Virus record (IMG/VR): IMGVR_UViG_3300033143_004212
Span: 19,405 to 83,404 of that record
Direction: 5' to 3' (one strand)
Source of the DNA: a virus
DNA: 64,000 nucleotides
The translations under genes were made by a program, and so were the position numbers. The notes beneath the pieces were generated by a model, which ran no database searches, had not been told where the DNA came from, and saw only the letters and a list, made by a program, of their open reading frames with translations. Shown here piece after piece: positions 49,117 through 58,342 of this stretch. The stretch's first letter is position 1, and each line of letters begins with the position of its first letter.

Positions 49117-50853
49117 TTAAAATAGGTCTCTCGCATTTAGAGTGCTCTTTTCATAATCTTCAATAAAAATTTGGTAACTTATTTCGCCATTCCATTCATT
49201 TTCATTCGCTCTGCCAATAATATCTATAAATTTCATTTCTCTTATTTTTTCAACTTCTTCAATTGTAGAAGAGAACATAACAAAGTTAATATCTCCTACC
49301 ATAATTTTTATACTTGGTTTCTCAGGGTTCTTGCCCATTACAATTAAACTATCTTTAGTGATAGGAACACTTTTAATAAGAATAAAAGGTTCTTCAAATC
49401 CTTTAGCATAATGATTTTTAAATACTGTAATTTCTGCTAATAAATTAGAATTGATTTCTCTTGCAGAATATTTTAAATCAATTTTATAAGCTTTACTAAA
49501 TTCATATTCTTTTAAATCTTCATTAGATTGGTCGATGAAAGCTTGTAGATTCTCATCTTTAATTGCCGCACCAAAAGCTGATTGGTGACCTTCTGCAAAA
49601 ATAAATAATCCAGTACTATTAAGGTAATCTTTAAAATTTTTAAAATCTGATTGATTAATACCTCTTCCACTACCTGACCATTCTTTTGTTTTTGAATCCT
49701 TTGCTAATACTAAAGTTGGCTTTTTAAAAGCCGCCGCTAGTTGCATAGCAATTAAACCTCTTAATGGAGAAGGAATTCCAAAAGCATTACCAATAATGAT
49801 TTTATTCTTGTCCATTCCTTTTCTTGTAATTTTTAAATGTAACTTAACTAATCCTTCATCTCTATCTCTATCTTGTTTTCTTTTTACTGTTCCACAAATT
49901 TTTACCGCGGCATCTGCTAATGTTATCGTTCCACCAAAACCGCCGTTAGGACCGTCTTCTATTTCGTCTCCTCTAATCATTGCATTAAACATTGCTAATT
50001 TCTCCTCTTGGCTACCTGTTCTAACCATAGCATTAATTAATGGTGCGATATAGAAAGAAATTTTCATAGGAGATAAGTCTCCCGCTAATTTAAAGTTATT
50101 TCCTTTAATAATCGCTTTAAGAAAAGGATTATTTATATTCTTCATACCTTTCTGGATATAGTACATTGTTTCTAGATTTATAACATCCATCATATCTGCA
50201 ACCATTCCAACTGCTACTAAATCTAAAAAGAAAGGTGCTATCGGACCAGCATTAACTCTATAGTCTTCTTCTACCATAGGAATTATATCTTCAAGAGCTT
50301 GGAATACTTTATATACTACTCCAACTCCACTTAAACTTTTATTAGGATAATCGAATTGATTATTAACAACTATTGCATCTTTACTAAGATGAGAAGTCTC
50401 ATGGTGATCAATAACGATTACTGTTTTACCTAAATCTTTTAATTCTTTATGTTCCTTAAACTGATTAGATCCTGCATCAGGAATTAAAACTAAAGTGCAG
50501 TCTTCAGGTACATCACTTACAATAACACCATGTTCTTTTTCTTTATGGATGTTAATAACTATATTTTCTTCTTTTACTCCAAAGTGCACTAACATCATCC
50601 AACTTACTGCCGCACTTGTATAACCATCTGCATCTGAGTCAACTTGTAAGAATATCTTTTCATTATCTTTGATAGCTTCAATGATTCTCTCTGCACATAG
50701 TTCAATATTTGGTAATAATTTATAACTAAGTTCTCCTTTATATGTTGGATTCAACATATCTTCCATTATTTCAAATGGGATATTCCTATTTTCAAAAACA
50801 GTTTGTAATGGTTTCATAAAATTTGCTTTATCATTTATTATTTCATATAACAT
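49117..50853 (-). CDS. recJ: RecJ-like single-strand DNA exonuclease
   Basis: A 578-residue DHH-family exonuclease. Metal-binding motifs are visible: FLQVDSDADGYTSA, LVLIPDAGSNQ, VIVIDHHETS (the DHH signature), and a later DHHA1-type segment near FAEGHQSAFGAAI. It would trim 5' ends of single strands in recombination or repair alongside the Sak4-like and SSB-like proteins in this operon. Its start touches the end of the primase gene. All Trp codons are UGG. Confidence 0.9.
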   Translation of the reverse strand: MLYEIINDKANFMKPLQTVFENRNIPFEIMEDMLNPTYKGELSYKLLPNIELCAERIIEAIKDNEKIFLQVDSDADGYTSAAVSWMMLVHFGVKEENIVINIHKEKEHGVIVSDVPEDCTLVLIPDAGSNQFKEHKELKDLGKTVIVIDHHETSHLSKDAIVVNNQFDYPNKSLSGVGVVYKVFQALEDIIPMVEEDYRVNAGPIAPFFLDLVAVGMVADMMDVINLETMYYIQKGMKNINNPFLKAIIKGNNFKLAGDLSPMKISFYIAPLINAMVRTGSQEEKLAMFNAMIRGDEIEDGPNGGFGGTITLADAAVKICGTVKRKQDRDRDEGLVKLHLKITRKGMDKNKIIIGNAFGIPSPLRGLIAMQLAAAFKKPTLVLAKDSKTKEWSGSGRGINQSDFKNFKDYLNSTGLFIFAEGHQSAFGAAIKDENLQAFIDQSNEDLKEYEFSKAYKIDLKYSAREINSNLLAEITVFKNHYAKGFEEPFILIKSVPITKDSLIVMGKNPEKPSIKIMVGDINFVMFSSTIEEVEKIREMKFIDIIGRANENEWNGEISYQIFIEDYEKSTLNARDLF

Positions 50854-51981
50854 TTATTTTCCTCTTTCTTTAGCTTCTTTAACCAATTTTGAAAAAACAG
50901 CTTCGCCTTTATCTGTAGGACTGTCTTTAAAATCTAGTATTTTACCTCTATCCTCTACAATAAAAACATTAAAGAAATTTTCTAATTTTTCTATCATTCC
51001 TTGTATCTTTAAAGTATATTCTGTTAAGTATTTATCATCTTCATATTCTTCATAATCTCTATCTAGTGCTAGATATATATCTTCAACACCTAAATCTAAT
51101 AGGATATTAATATGTTCTTCAAATAAATTACTTCCACCTAATCCTAAACCTATATTTTGATCGGGATAGAATGTTTCTAGTTGAAGCACAGATTTTTCTG
51201 CTTCAAAGAGTATTGCTTTTTTTAACTTCCTTATCATATCTTGATTTTGATATAATCCATACATTACTGCACTCATTGGAAATGTTAAGTATTGTCCTCT
51301 ATGTTTCATTGGTAAATATTTTACTTTATTTAATAAATCTATTTCTCTTAGAGTTCTACCTCTAACTCCAACTAAGTTTCCTTTTATATCAAAGAAAGGA
51401 ATCGTAATTCTTTCAGTTGGGATATGCAATCCAATTTGAAACTTCTCCATAGTTTTAATAGAGATTCCTTCTTGTATCCATCCACTATAATACAAAGATC
51501 TATAAACTTTTAAAATCATTTTAGAGTAATGCACAAGTTCCTGCTTTTCTGGAGTTTGCTCTTTCTTTAATATCTTTAATTGCTTATTTATAAATTCCCA
51601 ATCTTCTCTTAAAGTATCTTCGCCATCTACTAAAAAGTTATCATCAGAGAAATCAAAAGCCTTACCTAATTTATCTACTACGTAATTAACAGCATCATCT
51701 AAACTATACTCGCAACCTTTTTGTATGTACATTGCTTTGCAAATGAGTTCAAATATATCAAAATAATCTCCACAACCAGTATAACATTTGAACAATTTAG
51801 TATTATCATAATAATATAATTTAAAACTAATTTTAGGATTTGGTCTATTATGACAAATTGTTTGAAATTTTGGATTACCATGTTTATCAGGATAAGGAGG
51901 TGCACTACCAAGTCCAATCATTAATTCAGTTATTTCTTCAACTGTTAGATTTTGTTTTATAAAATCTTTATCTATATACAC
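50854..51981 (-). CDS. DnaG-type primase
   Basis: A 375-residue primase. A reduced zinc-binding segment occurs near residues 40-75 (CHNRPNP, then LFKCYTGCGDYFDIF). The RNA polymerase/TOPRIM domain shows FEAEKSVLQLE (Glu of TOPRIM) and YLALDRDYEE (the DxD pair). It makes RNA primers for the polymerase, with the DnaB-like helicase encoded directly upstream. The start is a GTG at 51981 with AGGAGG at suitable spacing. It abuts recJ (TAAATG). Confidence 0.87.
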   Translation of the reverse strand: MYIDKDFIKQNLTVEEITELMIGLGSAPPYPDKHGNPKFQTICHNRPNPKISFKLYYYDNTKLFKCYTGCGDYFDIFELICKAMYIQKGCEYSLDDAVNYVVDKLGKAFDFSDDNFLVDGEDTLREDWEFINKQLKILKKEQTPEKQELVHYSKMILKVYRSLYYSGWIQEGISIKTMEKFQIGLHIPTERITIPFFDIKGNLVGVRGRTLREIDLLNKVKYLPMKHRGQYLTFPMSAVMYGLYQNQDMIRKLKKAILFEAEKSVLQLETFYPDQNIGLGLGGSNLFEEHINILLDLGVEDIYLALDRDYEEYEDDKYLTEYTLKIQGMIEKLENFFNVFIVEDRGKILDFKDSPTDKGEAVFSKLVKEAKERGK

Positions 51982-52001
51982 TAATGCACCCCTCCTTTCT
52001 T

Positions 52002-53567
52002 TTAGAAGTCGTCAGCAGAAGCTTCTTCACTTACATCAAATGCTTTAAGTTTAGGTACTTTTATTTTGAAATTCTCAATAGGAATTGAACGAGTATCTGT
52101 TACTAATACATCATGGATTCTACAAGTTCCTAAATCTACAACAGACCAGATTTTAACTGATTTATATTTACTTCCTCTATTTTTATATATTGTAGTAACC
52201 ATATTAGGTTTAATTATATCAAATTGTGTAACAAATATATCTGCAAAATCTTCTTCTTCTTCATTTAATGGTAAAGAAATTGCGCCCATATCTAATTTAT
52301 CTCCCATTGCTTTCGCACCTCTAAGCACATTAACACTTTGTACTTTTCTATCTTCCCAAGTACCATTAAGTTGACTTGCAGTTTCTATATAAATACATAA
52401 TTCATTTGCTAAATCTTTTAACATTACAGTAAATAGGAATAAGATTGTATCTTCTCTTAATTTAATTCCTGATTTAGATGCTGATTCAAAAAGTAGTTTT
52501 GGAGTAGAATGTATATAATCAAAGAATATATATTCTAATTTCTTTTTATCTCCTTTGCCATCATACATTGAATGAAGTTTTCTTATCATCATTTCTATAT
52601 CGTCAGAATCGAAATTTGAAATGTATCCTATTTCAAGACTACTCTCATCCATTATTTCTGCCGCTCTAGCCAATAATTCATCTTGAAAATCATTTGTTGT
52701 TCCATCTTTAATATCATCTTCATTAATACCAGTAATCCATGCCAGTACCATTGTTTGGATTTCTTCTAATTCCATTTCAGTTGTAATAAATCCTGCACCA
52801 ACTGTATTCTCATTCTTCATCCATTTACCAAGTTTATGATCATACCATTCTTTAATAGATAAATTACAAGCATTACCAACAGCAAGTCTAGTTTTACCAA
52901 CTCCTGATGCAGCACTTCTCATGTACAATTTTCGTAATCTTGCACCACGAACAGCACTATTATACATAGCTCCTTGAAGAGGTAATCCTATATCAGGACT
53001 TTCTTTTAATCTCTTTAATAGCGCACTAACGCCTTTTGAGATTGAATTTATTTCATAGCTATTATTTATTTGAAATTCTGTCTTCGCATCAATAACTATT
53101 TTATCTAAGCGTTCTGTTAATTCTCTTAATGTTAAAGAATCAAATTCTTCTTGTCTTTTTTTATTAGTTTCTAATCCATTTATTCCTAAAAATAGCGAAC
53201 TATTTGTCATTCCTAATGATTTCAAATACTCAATGAACGCATATTTTTTTATTCTTTCATAATAATAATTAAAGTTCTTTTCTTCTTTTTTTGCAAGTTG
53301 CATTGCACTATTAATATAAGGAACTCCATCTTTACCATTAAATATATCGTATTGCTCTTGGTATTTAGATAAAAAGTTATCTATTGTTATCCCATCTATT
53401 GTATCAATTCCACTTACATGTAAATTATTAATAGCAGAGAATATAATCCCATAGAATCTATTCCCAAAGTCTTCTTCTCTAAAAGAAAATTTCTTGTCAT
53501 TTAGAATATTTGGATTATTTGCTAGTCCACCTAGCACTTGTAATATTGCTCGTTTGTCTAATAACAT
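52002..53567 (-). CDS. dnaB: Replicative DNA helicase (DnaB-like)
   Basis: A 521-residue hexameric helicase. The N-terminal helical domain resembles DnaB (LLDKRAILQVLGGLANNP). The RecA core has Walker A SAASGVGKTRLAVG, a Walker B-like YIFFDYIHS, and GFITTEMELEE, the DnaB-type 'TTEM' motif. The C-terminus carries arginine-finger region NRGSKYKS. It would unwind the fork and recruit primase. It overlaps the upstream zinc protein gene (TAATG-like). Five Trp codons are all UGG. Confidence 0.92.
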   Translation of the reverse strand: MLLDKRAILQVLGGLANNPNILNDKKFSFREEDFGNRFYGIIFSAINNLHVSGIDTIDGITIDNFLSKYQEQYDIFNGKDGVPYINSAMQLAKKEEKNFNYYYERIKKYAFIEYLKSLGMTNSSLFLGINGLETNKKRQEEFDSLTLRELTERLDKIVIDAKTEFQINNSYEINSISKGVSALLKRLKESPDIGLPLQGAMYNSAVRGARLRKLYMRSAASGVGKTRLAVGNACNLSIKEWYDHKLGKWMKNENTVGAGFITTEMELEEIQTMVLAWITGINEDDIKDGTTNDFQDELLARAAEIMDESSLEIGYISNFDSDDIEMMIRKLHSMYDGKGDKKKLEYIFFDYIHSTPKLLFESASKSGIKLREDTILFLFTVMLKDLANELCIYIETASQLNGTWEDRKVQSVNVLRGAKAMGDKLDMGAISLPLNEEEEDFADIFVTQFDIIKPNMVTTIYKNRGSKYKSVKIWSVVDLGTCRIHDVLVTDTRSIPIENFKIKVPKLKAFDVSEEASADDF

Positions 53568-54049
53568 TATAATTCTCCTATATTAATTAATTTTCCTTTT
53601 GTTCTTTTACGTTCTTTTCCTATTATTACTGTTAATTCAACAGTTTCATAATTTAATGATTTCGATTCCTGTATTTCCATTTTTCTTATGTAAAGGTCTT
53701 TAGCCTTATTATAGAAACGAGGAACTAATGCGACTCCACCATTTGCTTTTTCTTTATTCATTTTTTCTATTCGATACATATAATCTAAAGTTAATTCAAT
53801 ACCTTTAAAAGTAAAGTTATATTCCTCTATCATTTCATTAATTTGTTTTTTTATATATGGCATTACATATTCATATCCAAACAACTTGCACATATAAGTA
53901 TATAAACTTTCTCTGTCTGAACTTATATTTGAGACACTCTCATAGCATTCTTTATGGAAGTATCGTTTCTTCTTTTCGTCAAATATATATTCAGTTTCTT
54001 CTCGTATGAACCACTCATTACAACCGGGACATTTTACTTTTCTTGACAA
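53567..54049 (-). CDS. Zinc-finger protein, helicase-loader candidate
   Basis: A 160-residue protein with an N-terminal zinc site (KCPGCNEWF plus HKEC), followed by helices (YMCKLFGYEYVMPYIKKQIN; KGIELTLDYMYRIEKMNKEK). It directly precedes and overlaps the DnaB-like gene. Small zinc-binding proteins encoded next to phage replicative helicases sometimes act in loading, so this is a candidate role only. The start is a TTG at 54049 with GAAGGGAG upstream. Confidence 0.6.
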   Translation of the reverse strand: MSRKVKCPGCNEWFIREETEYIFDEKKKRYFHKECYESVSNISSDRESLYTYMCKLFGYEYVMPYIKKQINEMIEEYNFTFKGIELTLDYMYRIEKMNKEKANGGVALVPRFYNKAKDLYIRKMEIQESKSLNYETVELTVIIGKERKRTKGKLINIGEL

Positions 54050-54073
54050 ATTGTACTCCCTTCAATTTAAAAT

Positions 54074-54100
54074 AAGAGGTATTTTATTTAAACACCTCTT
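54074..54100 (-). terminator. Hairpin between Sak4-like and zinc-protein genes
   Basis: An 11-bp stem (one G-U pair) with a 5-nt loop lies just after the Sak4-like stop codon on the minus strand, followed by ATTTTAAATT. Likely a partial terminator lowering expression of downstream helicase/primase genes relative to the SSB-like and Sak4-like proteins. Confidence 0.65.
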
Positions 54101-54106
54101 ACTATA

Positions 54107-55069
54107 CTATAATTTTTTTACATCTTCTGTTACTAAGTGAATAACATCAGCTTGTTTACAATTTTTAATATTTCTTTCCATTCCAATATGACATTCAATT
54201 ATTGCCGCGATATCTTCTTGGTCTATTCCCGCATCTAATTTTTCATTAGCTACTTGGTAGAATATTTCAAGTTCTTCTTCTAGGTCATATTCATCTTGGT
54301 CTAAAATATAATGGTTTTCTTTTTCTTCTATTAAAGTAGCACCATTATCTCCTAATTTTTTAATAGCATTTTCTATATCTTCAACAAGATTCTCATAAGA
54401 AAATTCTATATAATCAGAAGTATATTTAAATCTTGAACCGGCTTCAAAACGAGTAGTTCCTCTCATAAATAAGAAAGTTTTTTCTTCGCCAGTATCTAAA
54501 TCTTTTGCAACTCTTGCATATCCAACAATGTCACTCATTCTATTTATAACTTTTCTTCCTCTTTTTTCAAGAGTAGGAATAATTCTATTATATTCTTCCC
54601 CATTTTGATCTTCCATTGTTTTATCTTGTGCATGTGAAATAAATATTAATCCATATCCCAATTGAACAATTTTTCTCATACATTTATCGAATTCTTTCTC
54701 AACCATTCCATAACCTGCACCATAACCAATATCGCCATATCCTTGAACTCCTTCTCTATTAAAGATAAATTGCTCAGCGAATAAGAAAGCTAAGTCTGCT
54801 GTATCTATTATAACATATTTATACATTGCTTTTGCTTCATCTGATTCTAATTGTAATAAAAGTTCTTTAAATTCTGTCCATTTATTTAAGTCTTGCGCTT
54901 TAATACCTGGGATAGCATTATATCCTTTTTCAAAAGCTAATAATAAAGGCTTATTAAACTGACAAGATATAGTTGTTTTTCCTGTTTTAATATCTCCATA
55001 AAAAGTTACTATATAACCTGCTAAATTAATAGAGACTTGATGTGGTTGTATATCTAAAATATTTATCAT
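54107..55069 (-). CDS. Sak4-like RecA-fold ATPase (recombination)
   Basis: A 320-residue AAA_24/Sak4-type protein. Walker A lies at FYGDIKTGKTTIS, Walker B at YVIIDTADLAF, and the sensor-like segment is GLIFISHAQDKTME. Sak4 proteins are single-strand annealing partners related to the RecA core; they work with a phage SSB. The gene directly upstream encodes an SSB-like protein, which supports this. A charged C-terminal third (DQDEYDLEEELEIFYQVANE) follows the core. Confidence 0.87.
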   Translation of the reverse strand: MINILDIQPHQVSINLAGYIVTFYGDIKTGKTTISCQFNKPLLLAFEKGYNAIPGIKAQDLNKWTEFKELLLQLESDEAKAMYKYVIIDTADLAFLFAEQFIFNREGVQGYGDIGYGAGYGMVEKEFDKCMRKIVQLGYGLIFISHAQDKTMEDQNGEEYNRIIPTLEKRGRKVINRMSDIVGYARVAKDLDTGEEKTFLFMRGTTRFEAGSRFKYTSDYIEFSYENLVEDIENAIKKLGDNGATLIEEKENHYILDQDEYDLEEELEIFYQVANEKLDAGIDQEDIAAIIECHIGMERNIKNCKQADVIHLVTEDVKKL

Positions 55070-55109
55070 CTATTTCCCCTTTCCTTAACGACAAGCATGG
55101 TGCCCATTC

Positions 55110-56033
55110 TTAGAATGGGAACCCAGCTTTCTTATTAGTATTAGGAGTAGCATTATCTGATTTAGGTGCTGCTTTTTGAGCTCCACCTTTCATTTTTGCT
55201 TCTTTTTTAGCTTTCTTTTCAGCAAGCATTTTATTTCTATTTTGAACAGCTTCTTGTGCATCTTCTTGAGAGAATGCATTTTCATCATATGGAGGAGTTC
55301 CTGAAGTAACAACAAATTCTTTTGTTACTTTATCGTATTCTTTAGTGATATCTTCTCCAAAAGCAGATTCAATTGTTTTACTTGTTTTTTCAGCAATATA
55401 TCTAATGTCTCCAAAAACTTTAACTGTACGACCAGGTTGGTAGTAAGTTCTAATGTATTGGATTGCCTTTGGTTTTTCAATAACAAATTTAACAGGAGTC
55501 GCGTTACCTGCATAGTTAATTCCTACGATTTCAACAATTAATCTTCCAGTTTCTCTATCATCTTTAATTTCATCAAAAGCATTTCTTACAATACCTTCAT
55601 ACTCAAAAGTTGCTTTTGGTTTGTAATTTTTTGTAACTTTTTTAATAAAATTACTTTTAAGTTCTGGATAAGTTATAAGTTCCATTTCATCAGTATAGAA
55701 ATCATTAACAAAAATTTCTCCACCTGAGATAGTAATTTTAGTTCCTACACCATTCTCTGCTACAGAAAGTAATCCTGAGCCATCAGGCTTAATTCTAATT
55801 ACTTGTAAAGACTTATAGATTTTATTTAATCCACCATCATTTTTTAATTCTTTAGCAAAGAAATTAACAGGAATACTATCTATGTGTTCTGTTTCTTTAC
55901 CTTCATCTATTGTTACTTCTATTACTAAGTCACCACTAATGAATTTTCCTAATATATCATTTTCTAAAGCTTCTAAATTATTTTCTATTAAAAGTCCTTC
56001 AATGTTTGTATTGTTTAATGTTTGTCTAGCCAT
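55110..56033 (-). CDS. Single-stranded DNA-binding protein candidate
   Basis: A 307-residue protein with two beta-rich OB-like regions (residues 30-130 and 145-230: YEGIVRNAFDEIKDD, LIVEIVGINYAGN, PGRTVKVFGDIRY). A disordered Lys/Ala-rich linker follows (KKAKKEAKMKGGAQKAAPK), and the very C-terminus is GFPF. Bacterial SSBs end in a short hydrophobic tip (DDDIPF) used to dock partners, and this tip may do the same. It pairs with the Sak4-like gene downstream. Strong AGGAGG-like site; no TGA. The SSB role is an inference from layout. Confidence 0.65.
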   Translation of the reverse strand: MARQTLNNTNIEGLLIENNLEALENDILGKFISGDLVIEVTIDEGKETEHIDSIPVNFFAKELKNDGGLNKIYKSLQVIRIKPDGSGLLSVAENGVGTKITISGGEIFVNDFYTDEMELITYPELKSNFIKKVTKNYKPKATFEYEGIVRNAFDEIKDDRETGRLIVEIVGINYAGNATPVKFVIEKPKAIQYIRTYYQPGRTVKVFGDIRYIAEKTSKTIESAFGEDITKEYDKVTKEFVVTSGTPPYDENAFSQEDAQEAVQNRNKMLAEKKAKKEAKMKGGAQKAAPKSDNATPNTNKKAGFPF

Positions 56034-56394
56034 TTTTTTCCTCCAGTTTTTTTATTTTTAATTTTTTTCCTTCTTCTGTTATTAAGTATTTATTACCATT
56101 ATTTGAAGAAATTTTTATTACTAACCCATCGTTGATCAATTTTCTCATTGACCCCGCCACAGATTTACTAGTATATCCAATCTTCGCTGCAATTTCCCTA
56201 GCGGCAAGTGGGGTCGGATTCAATTTTAAAAATCCAAGTATTAATGTTCCATTCTCTGTAAGAGTAATGGTATCATTCTCCGCTTCAAATTTGTTGATTA
56301 ATTTTTTGATATATTCGATATCATCGCTAGTCTCGAATTCAAAGCTATCCGTTATTTTTTTTAATATTTTTATTAGTTTTCTATCTATTTTCAT
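56026..56394 (-). CDS. Winged-helix (MarR-like) DNA-binding protein
   Basis: A 122-residue protein, first in the replication operon. Residues 40-110 form a winged helix (ILGFLKLNPTPLAAREIAAK, IGYTSKSVAGSMRKLINDGL, then YLITEEGKKL). The N-terminus is a helical extension. As first gene behind a consensus promoter it may regulate its own operon, and a related winged-helix gene heads the thyA/folA operon at 57928. A role is inferred from fold and place. Confidence 0.7.
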   Translation of the reverse strand: MKIDRKLIKILKKITDSFEFETSDDIEYIKKLINKFEAENDTITLTENGTLILGFLKLNPTPLAAREIAAKIGYTSKSVAGSMRKLINDGLVIKISSNNGNKYLITEEGKKLKIKKLEEKNG

Positions 56395-56432
56395 AATCAG
56401 CTCCTTTCATTTTTTTTCCAACGTCTATCTAT

Positions 56433-56461
56433 ATTATATCAAATTTTCTCAAAAAAGTCAA
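56433..56461 (-). promoter_or_regulatory. Promoter of the replication operon, TAACT box
   Basis: On the minus strand TTGACT and TATAAT are 17 nt apart with TGA before the -10. AACTATATTGG starts 11 nt before the -35. It drives the 9-kb operon from the winged-helix gene to RNase HI. Confidence 0.88.
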
Positions 56462-56470
56462 CCAATATAG

Positions 56471-56989
56471 TTACTTTCTTCGAACAAATGTTATAAAGCG
56501 TAAATCGAAATCCCTGTCTTCGTTTTTCTCCTGGACGTGAGAGTTTTGATCTATAAAATCTTCTGCTTTTATTTTAGGAAAAAAAACGTCTACTTCTTTA
56601 TACTCTTTCATAAAAACAGTTAATTCTATTACATCTGCATATTGATAAAATTGTTTATAAATACTTCCTCCACCAATAATAAAGATGTCTTCAGTCTTAG
56701 CTAATTCTAATATAGTTTCGATATCACGAGCAATCATATCTGCACCTGTAAACATGCATTTGGCACGTGATATTATTATATTTTTTCTTCCTTTTAATCC
56801 TCTAGTTGGTAATTCACCTTCTTCTTCTAATCTCATTGGAAGAGATTGTCATGTTTTTCTGCCCATTACAACAGTTTTGCCCATTGTTATTTTTTTAAAA
56901 TGAGCCATGTCCTCAGGAACCATTGCTAGAAGTTCTCCTTTATTGCCTAACCCCCAATTTTTATCTACTGCCGCGATCATTGTAATCAT
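56471..56989 (-). CDS. folA: Dihydrofolate reductase
   Basis: A 172-residue DHFR that reduces dihydrofolate to tetrahydrofolate, completing the cycle of thymidylate synthase. Family features: [20 protein letters not shown] at the N-terminus, acidic/aromatic substrate contacts (PEDMAHF), cofactor segments MGRKTW and IIISR, and the GG motif IFIIGGGSIYKQF. TGA at residue 47 gives GRKTWQSLP; DHFRs have Trp, Phe or Tyr-type aromatics exactly here. Without UGA=Trp the first 51 residues would be lost. The ATG overlaps the thyA stop by one base. Confidence 0.93.
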
Positions 56990-57852
56990 TATATCGCCAA
57001 CTCAAATTTAGGTAGTTTCTTCATCGGTTTGTAATCAACCATTTCAAAATCATCTATTGTGAAATCATAGAAATTATCTGATTTTGGATTGAACACTAAT
57101 ATAGGATGAAGTTCTTTTTCATCTAATAGAGCTTCTTTTAATTCTATTTCAAAACCTCTATCTCTTAATATACGTGCGGCTTTAATATGTCTGTCATATA
57201 TGTGAAGATTGTCTACAACATGTACAAATTTTCCTGGCTTTAAGCCAACTGCTTTTGCTATCATCATCATTAATGCAACGTATTGAATTTTATTTATATG
57301 ACCTGCAACTAAATAATCATTTGAGCGTTGTGTTAATTTCATATCTAAATATCCATCTGCTCTTACCATCCAAGTAGTTGAATAGGCACATGGATGTAAT
57401 CCTTTTGTTTCCTCTAAATCTGCATATTGATACATATTCATAATATGTCTACGTCCCATAGGAGATTCTTTTAATCCTTTAATTAACTTATCAATTAATC
57501 CATATTTCCTAATAGTCGCACCATATCTTTGACCTATTGTTCCGTCTCCAATATCTCATTCATCCCACCAACGAATATTATATTTTTCTTTTAATAAAGC
57601 CAAATCATTCGACTGGTCTTGATAAATCCAAAGAATCTCTTTAATTCCTGCTTTTCAAGCTACAGGTCTAAGAGTCGTGATTGGAAATTCGCCTTTTGAA
57701 ATATCATACTCTTCTGTAACGAATGTAGTATAAATAGTATGTGCAGGAGATCCATCATGCCAAACAGGTCTAACTTCAAAATCTTCACTAGTGTATCCAT
57801 TTTCTAATAAATGTATTATATTATCAATGAACATTTTATCTGTTTTTAACAT
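56989..57852 (-). CDS. thyA: Thymidylate synthase (ThyA type)
   Basis: A 287-residue ThyA that methylates dUMP to dTMP using methylene-tetrahydrofolate. The active-site Cys lies in [10 protein letters not shown]; other motifs are [53 protein letters not shown] and [12 protein letters not shown]. Two TGA codons are Trp: 57655 (PVAWKAG) and near 57558 (WWDEWDIG); both are conserved Trp positions in the family. The two open pieces therefore form one complete enzyme. It sits directly before DHFR and completes the phage's dTTP supply with dUTPase. Confidence 0.95.
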
Positions 57853-57879
57853 AGAATTTTTAATCCTCCTTTAATGCAA

Positions 57880-57911
57880 AGAAAGAAGATTATTTTAAAA
57901 ATCTTCTTTCT
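57880..57911 (-). terminator. Hairpin between winged-helix gene and thyA
   Basis: An 11-bp stem AGAAAGAAGAT/ATCTTCTTTCT with a 10-nt loop. On the minus strand it follows the stop of the winged-helix gene, with a short T-rich end. Likely a partial terminator or an mRNA-stabilising structure. Confidence 0.6.
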
Positions 57912-57927
57912 AATTTACATTTTATTA

Positions 57928-58179
57928 TTACGCTTCGTCTGCAACTACAGCTAATCCTTCTTCAGAAAGTTTTAAAAACTTAATAGTTTTTTCTTTTCCT
58001 TCAATCTCAACAGTAGCTTCCTCTCTGTAAGCCCAACCTTTTTTAACGAAAGAGTTGAAAGAGCCTATAACTGATCTAGGTCCGATGTTTAAAGCTTTTG
58101 CAACATCATTATGAGTCATGTCTTCTCCGTTATTGTCTTGTAAAAATACTAAAATTTTCTTTGTGCTTTCTTTCATCAT
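57928..58179 (-). CDS. Small winged-helix DNA-binding protein
   Basis: An 83-residue winged helix: TKKILVFLQDNNGEDMTHND, then VAKALNIGPRSVIGSFNSF, and a wing with KTIKFLKLSEEGLAVV. It heads the thyA/folA operon and follows a long leader with two inverted repeats. This is the usual setting of an autoregulator, though it could also be a host-takeover or replication-initiation protein. AAGGAGAAAC precedes the start. Confidence 0.7.
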   Translation of the reverse strand: MMKESTKKILVFLQDNNGEDMTHNDVAKALNIGPRSVIGSFNSFVKKGWAYREEATVEIEGKEKTIKFLKLSEEGLAVVADEA

Positions 58180-58216
58180 AGTGTTTGTTTCTCCTTTTTA
58201 ATTTAATTTGTTTGTG

Positions 58217-58242
58217 AATAATCATTTATTTTTATGATTATT
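58217..58242. repeat. Inverted repeat in the winged-helix gene leader
   Basis: A perfect 9-bp inverted repeat AATAATCAT/ATGATTATT spaced by 8 nt. It lies between the promoter and the start codon. It may be an operator for the winged-helix protein or a leader hairpin. Confidence 0.6.
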
Positions 58243-58266
58243 ATTACTTATTATTTATTATATTAA

Positions 58267-58286
58267 AAGTAAATATTTATTTACTT
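58267..58286. repeat. Inverted repeat at the predicted transcript 5' end
   Basis: A perfect 8-bp inverted repeat AAGTAAAT/ATTTACTT with a 4-nt loop lies immediately downstream of the expected transcription start. It could protect the mRNA 5' end or bind a regulator. Confidence 0.6.
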
Positions 58287-58295
58287 CTTATATAT

Positions 58296-58324
58296 ATTAT
58301 AACATTTATTTATTCAAAAGTCAA
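58296..58324 (-). promoter_or_regulatory. Promoter of the winged-helix/thyA/folA operon, TAACT box
   Basis: On the minus strand TTGACT and TATAAT are 17 nt apart with TGT before the -10. AACTGAAATAA begins 11 nt before the -35, nearly identical to the promoter at 40341. Confidence 0.9.
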
Positions 58325-58342
58325 TTATTTCAGTTAAATAAT

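Noticed and set aside
55075-55110. Possible tRNA or small RNA in the gap before the Sak4-like gene
   Set aside because: The gap has a short GGGAACCC/TGGTGCCC-like stretch but no cloverleaf or T-loop consensus and is too short.
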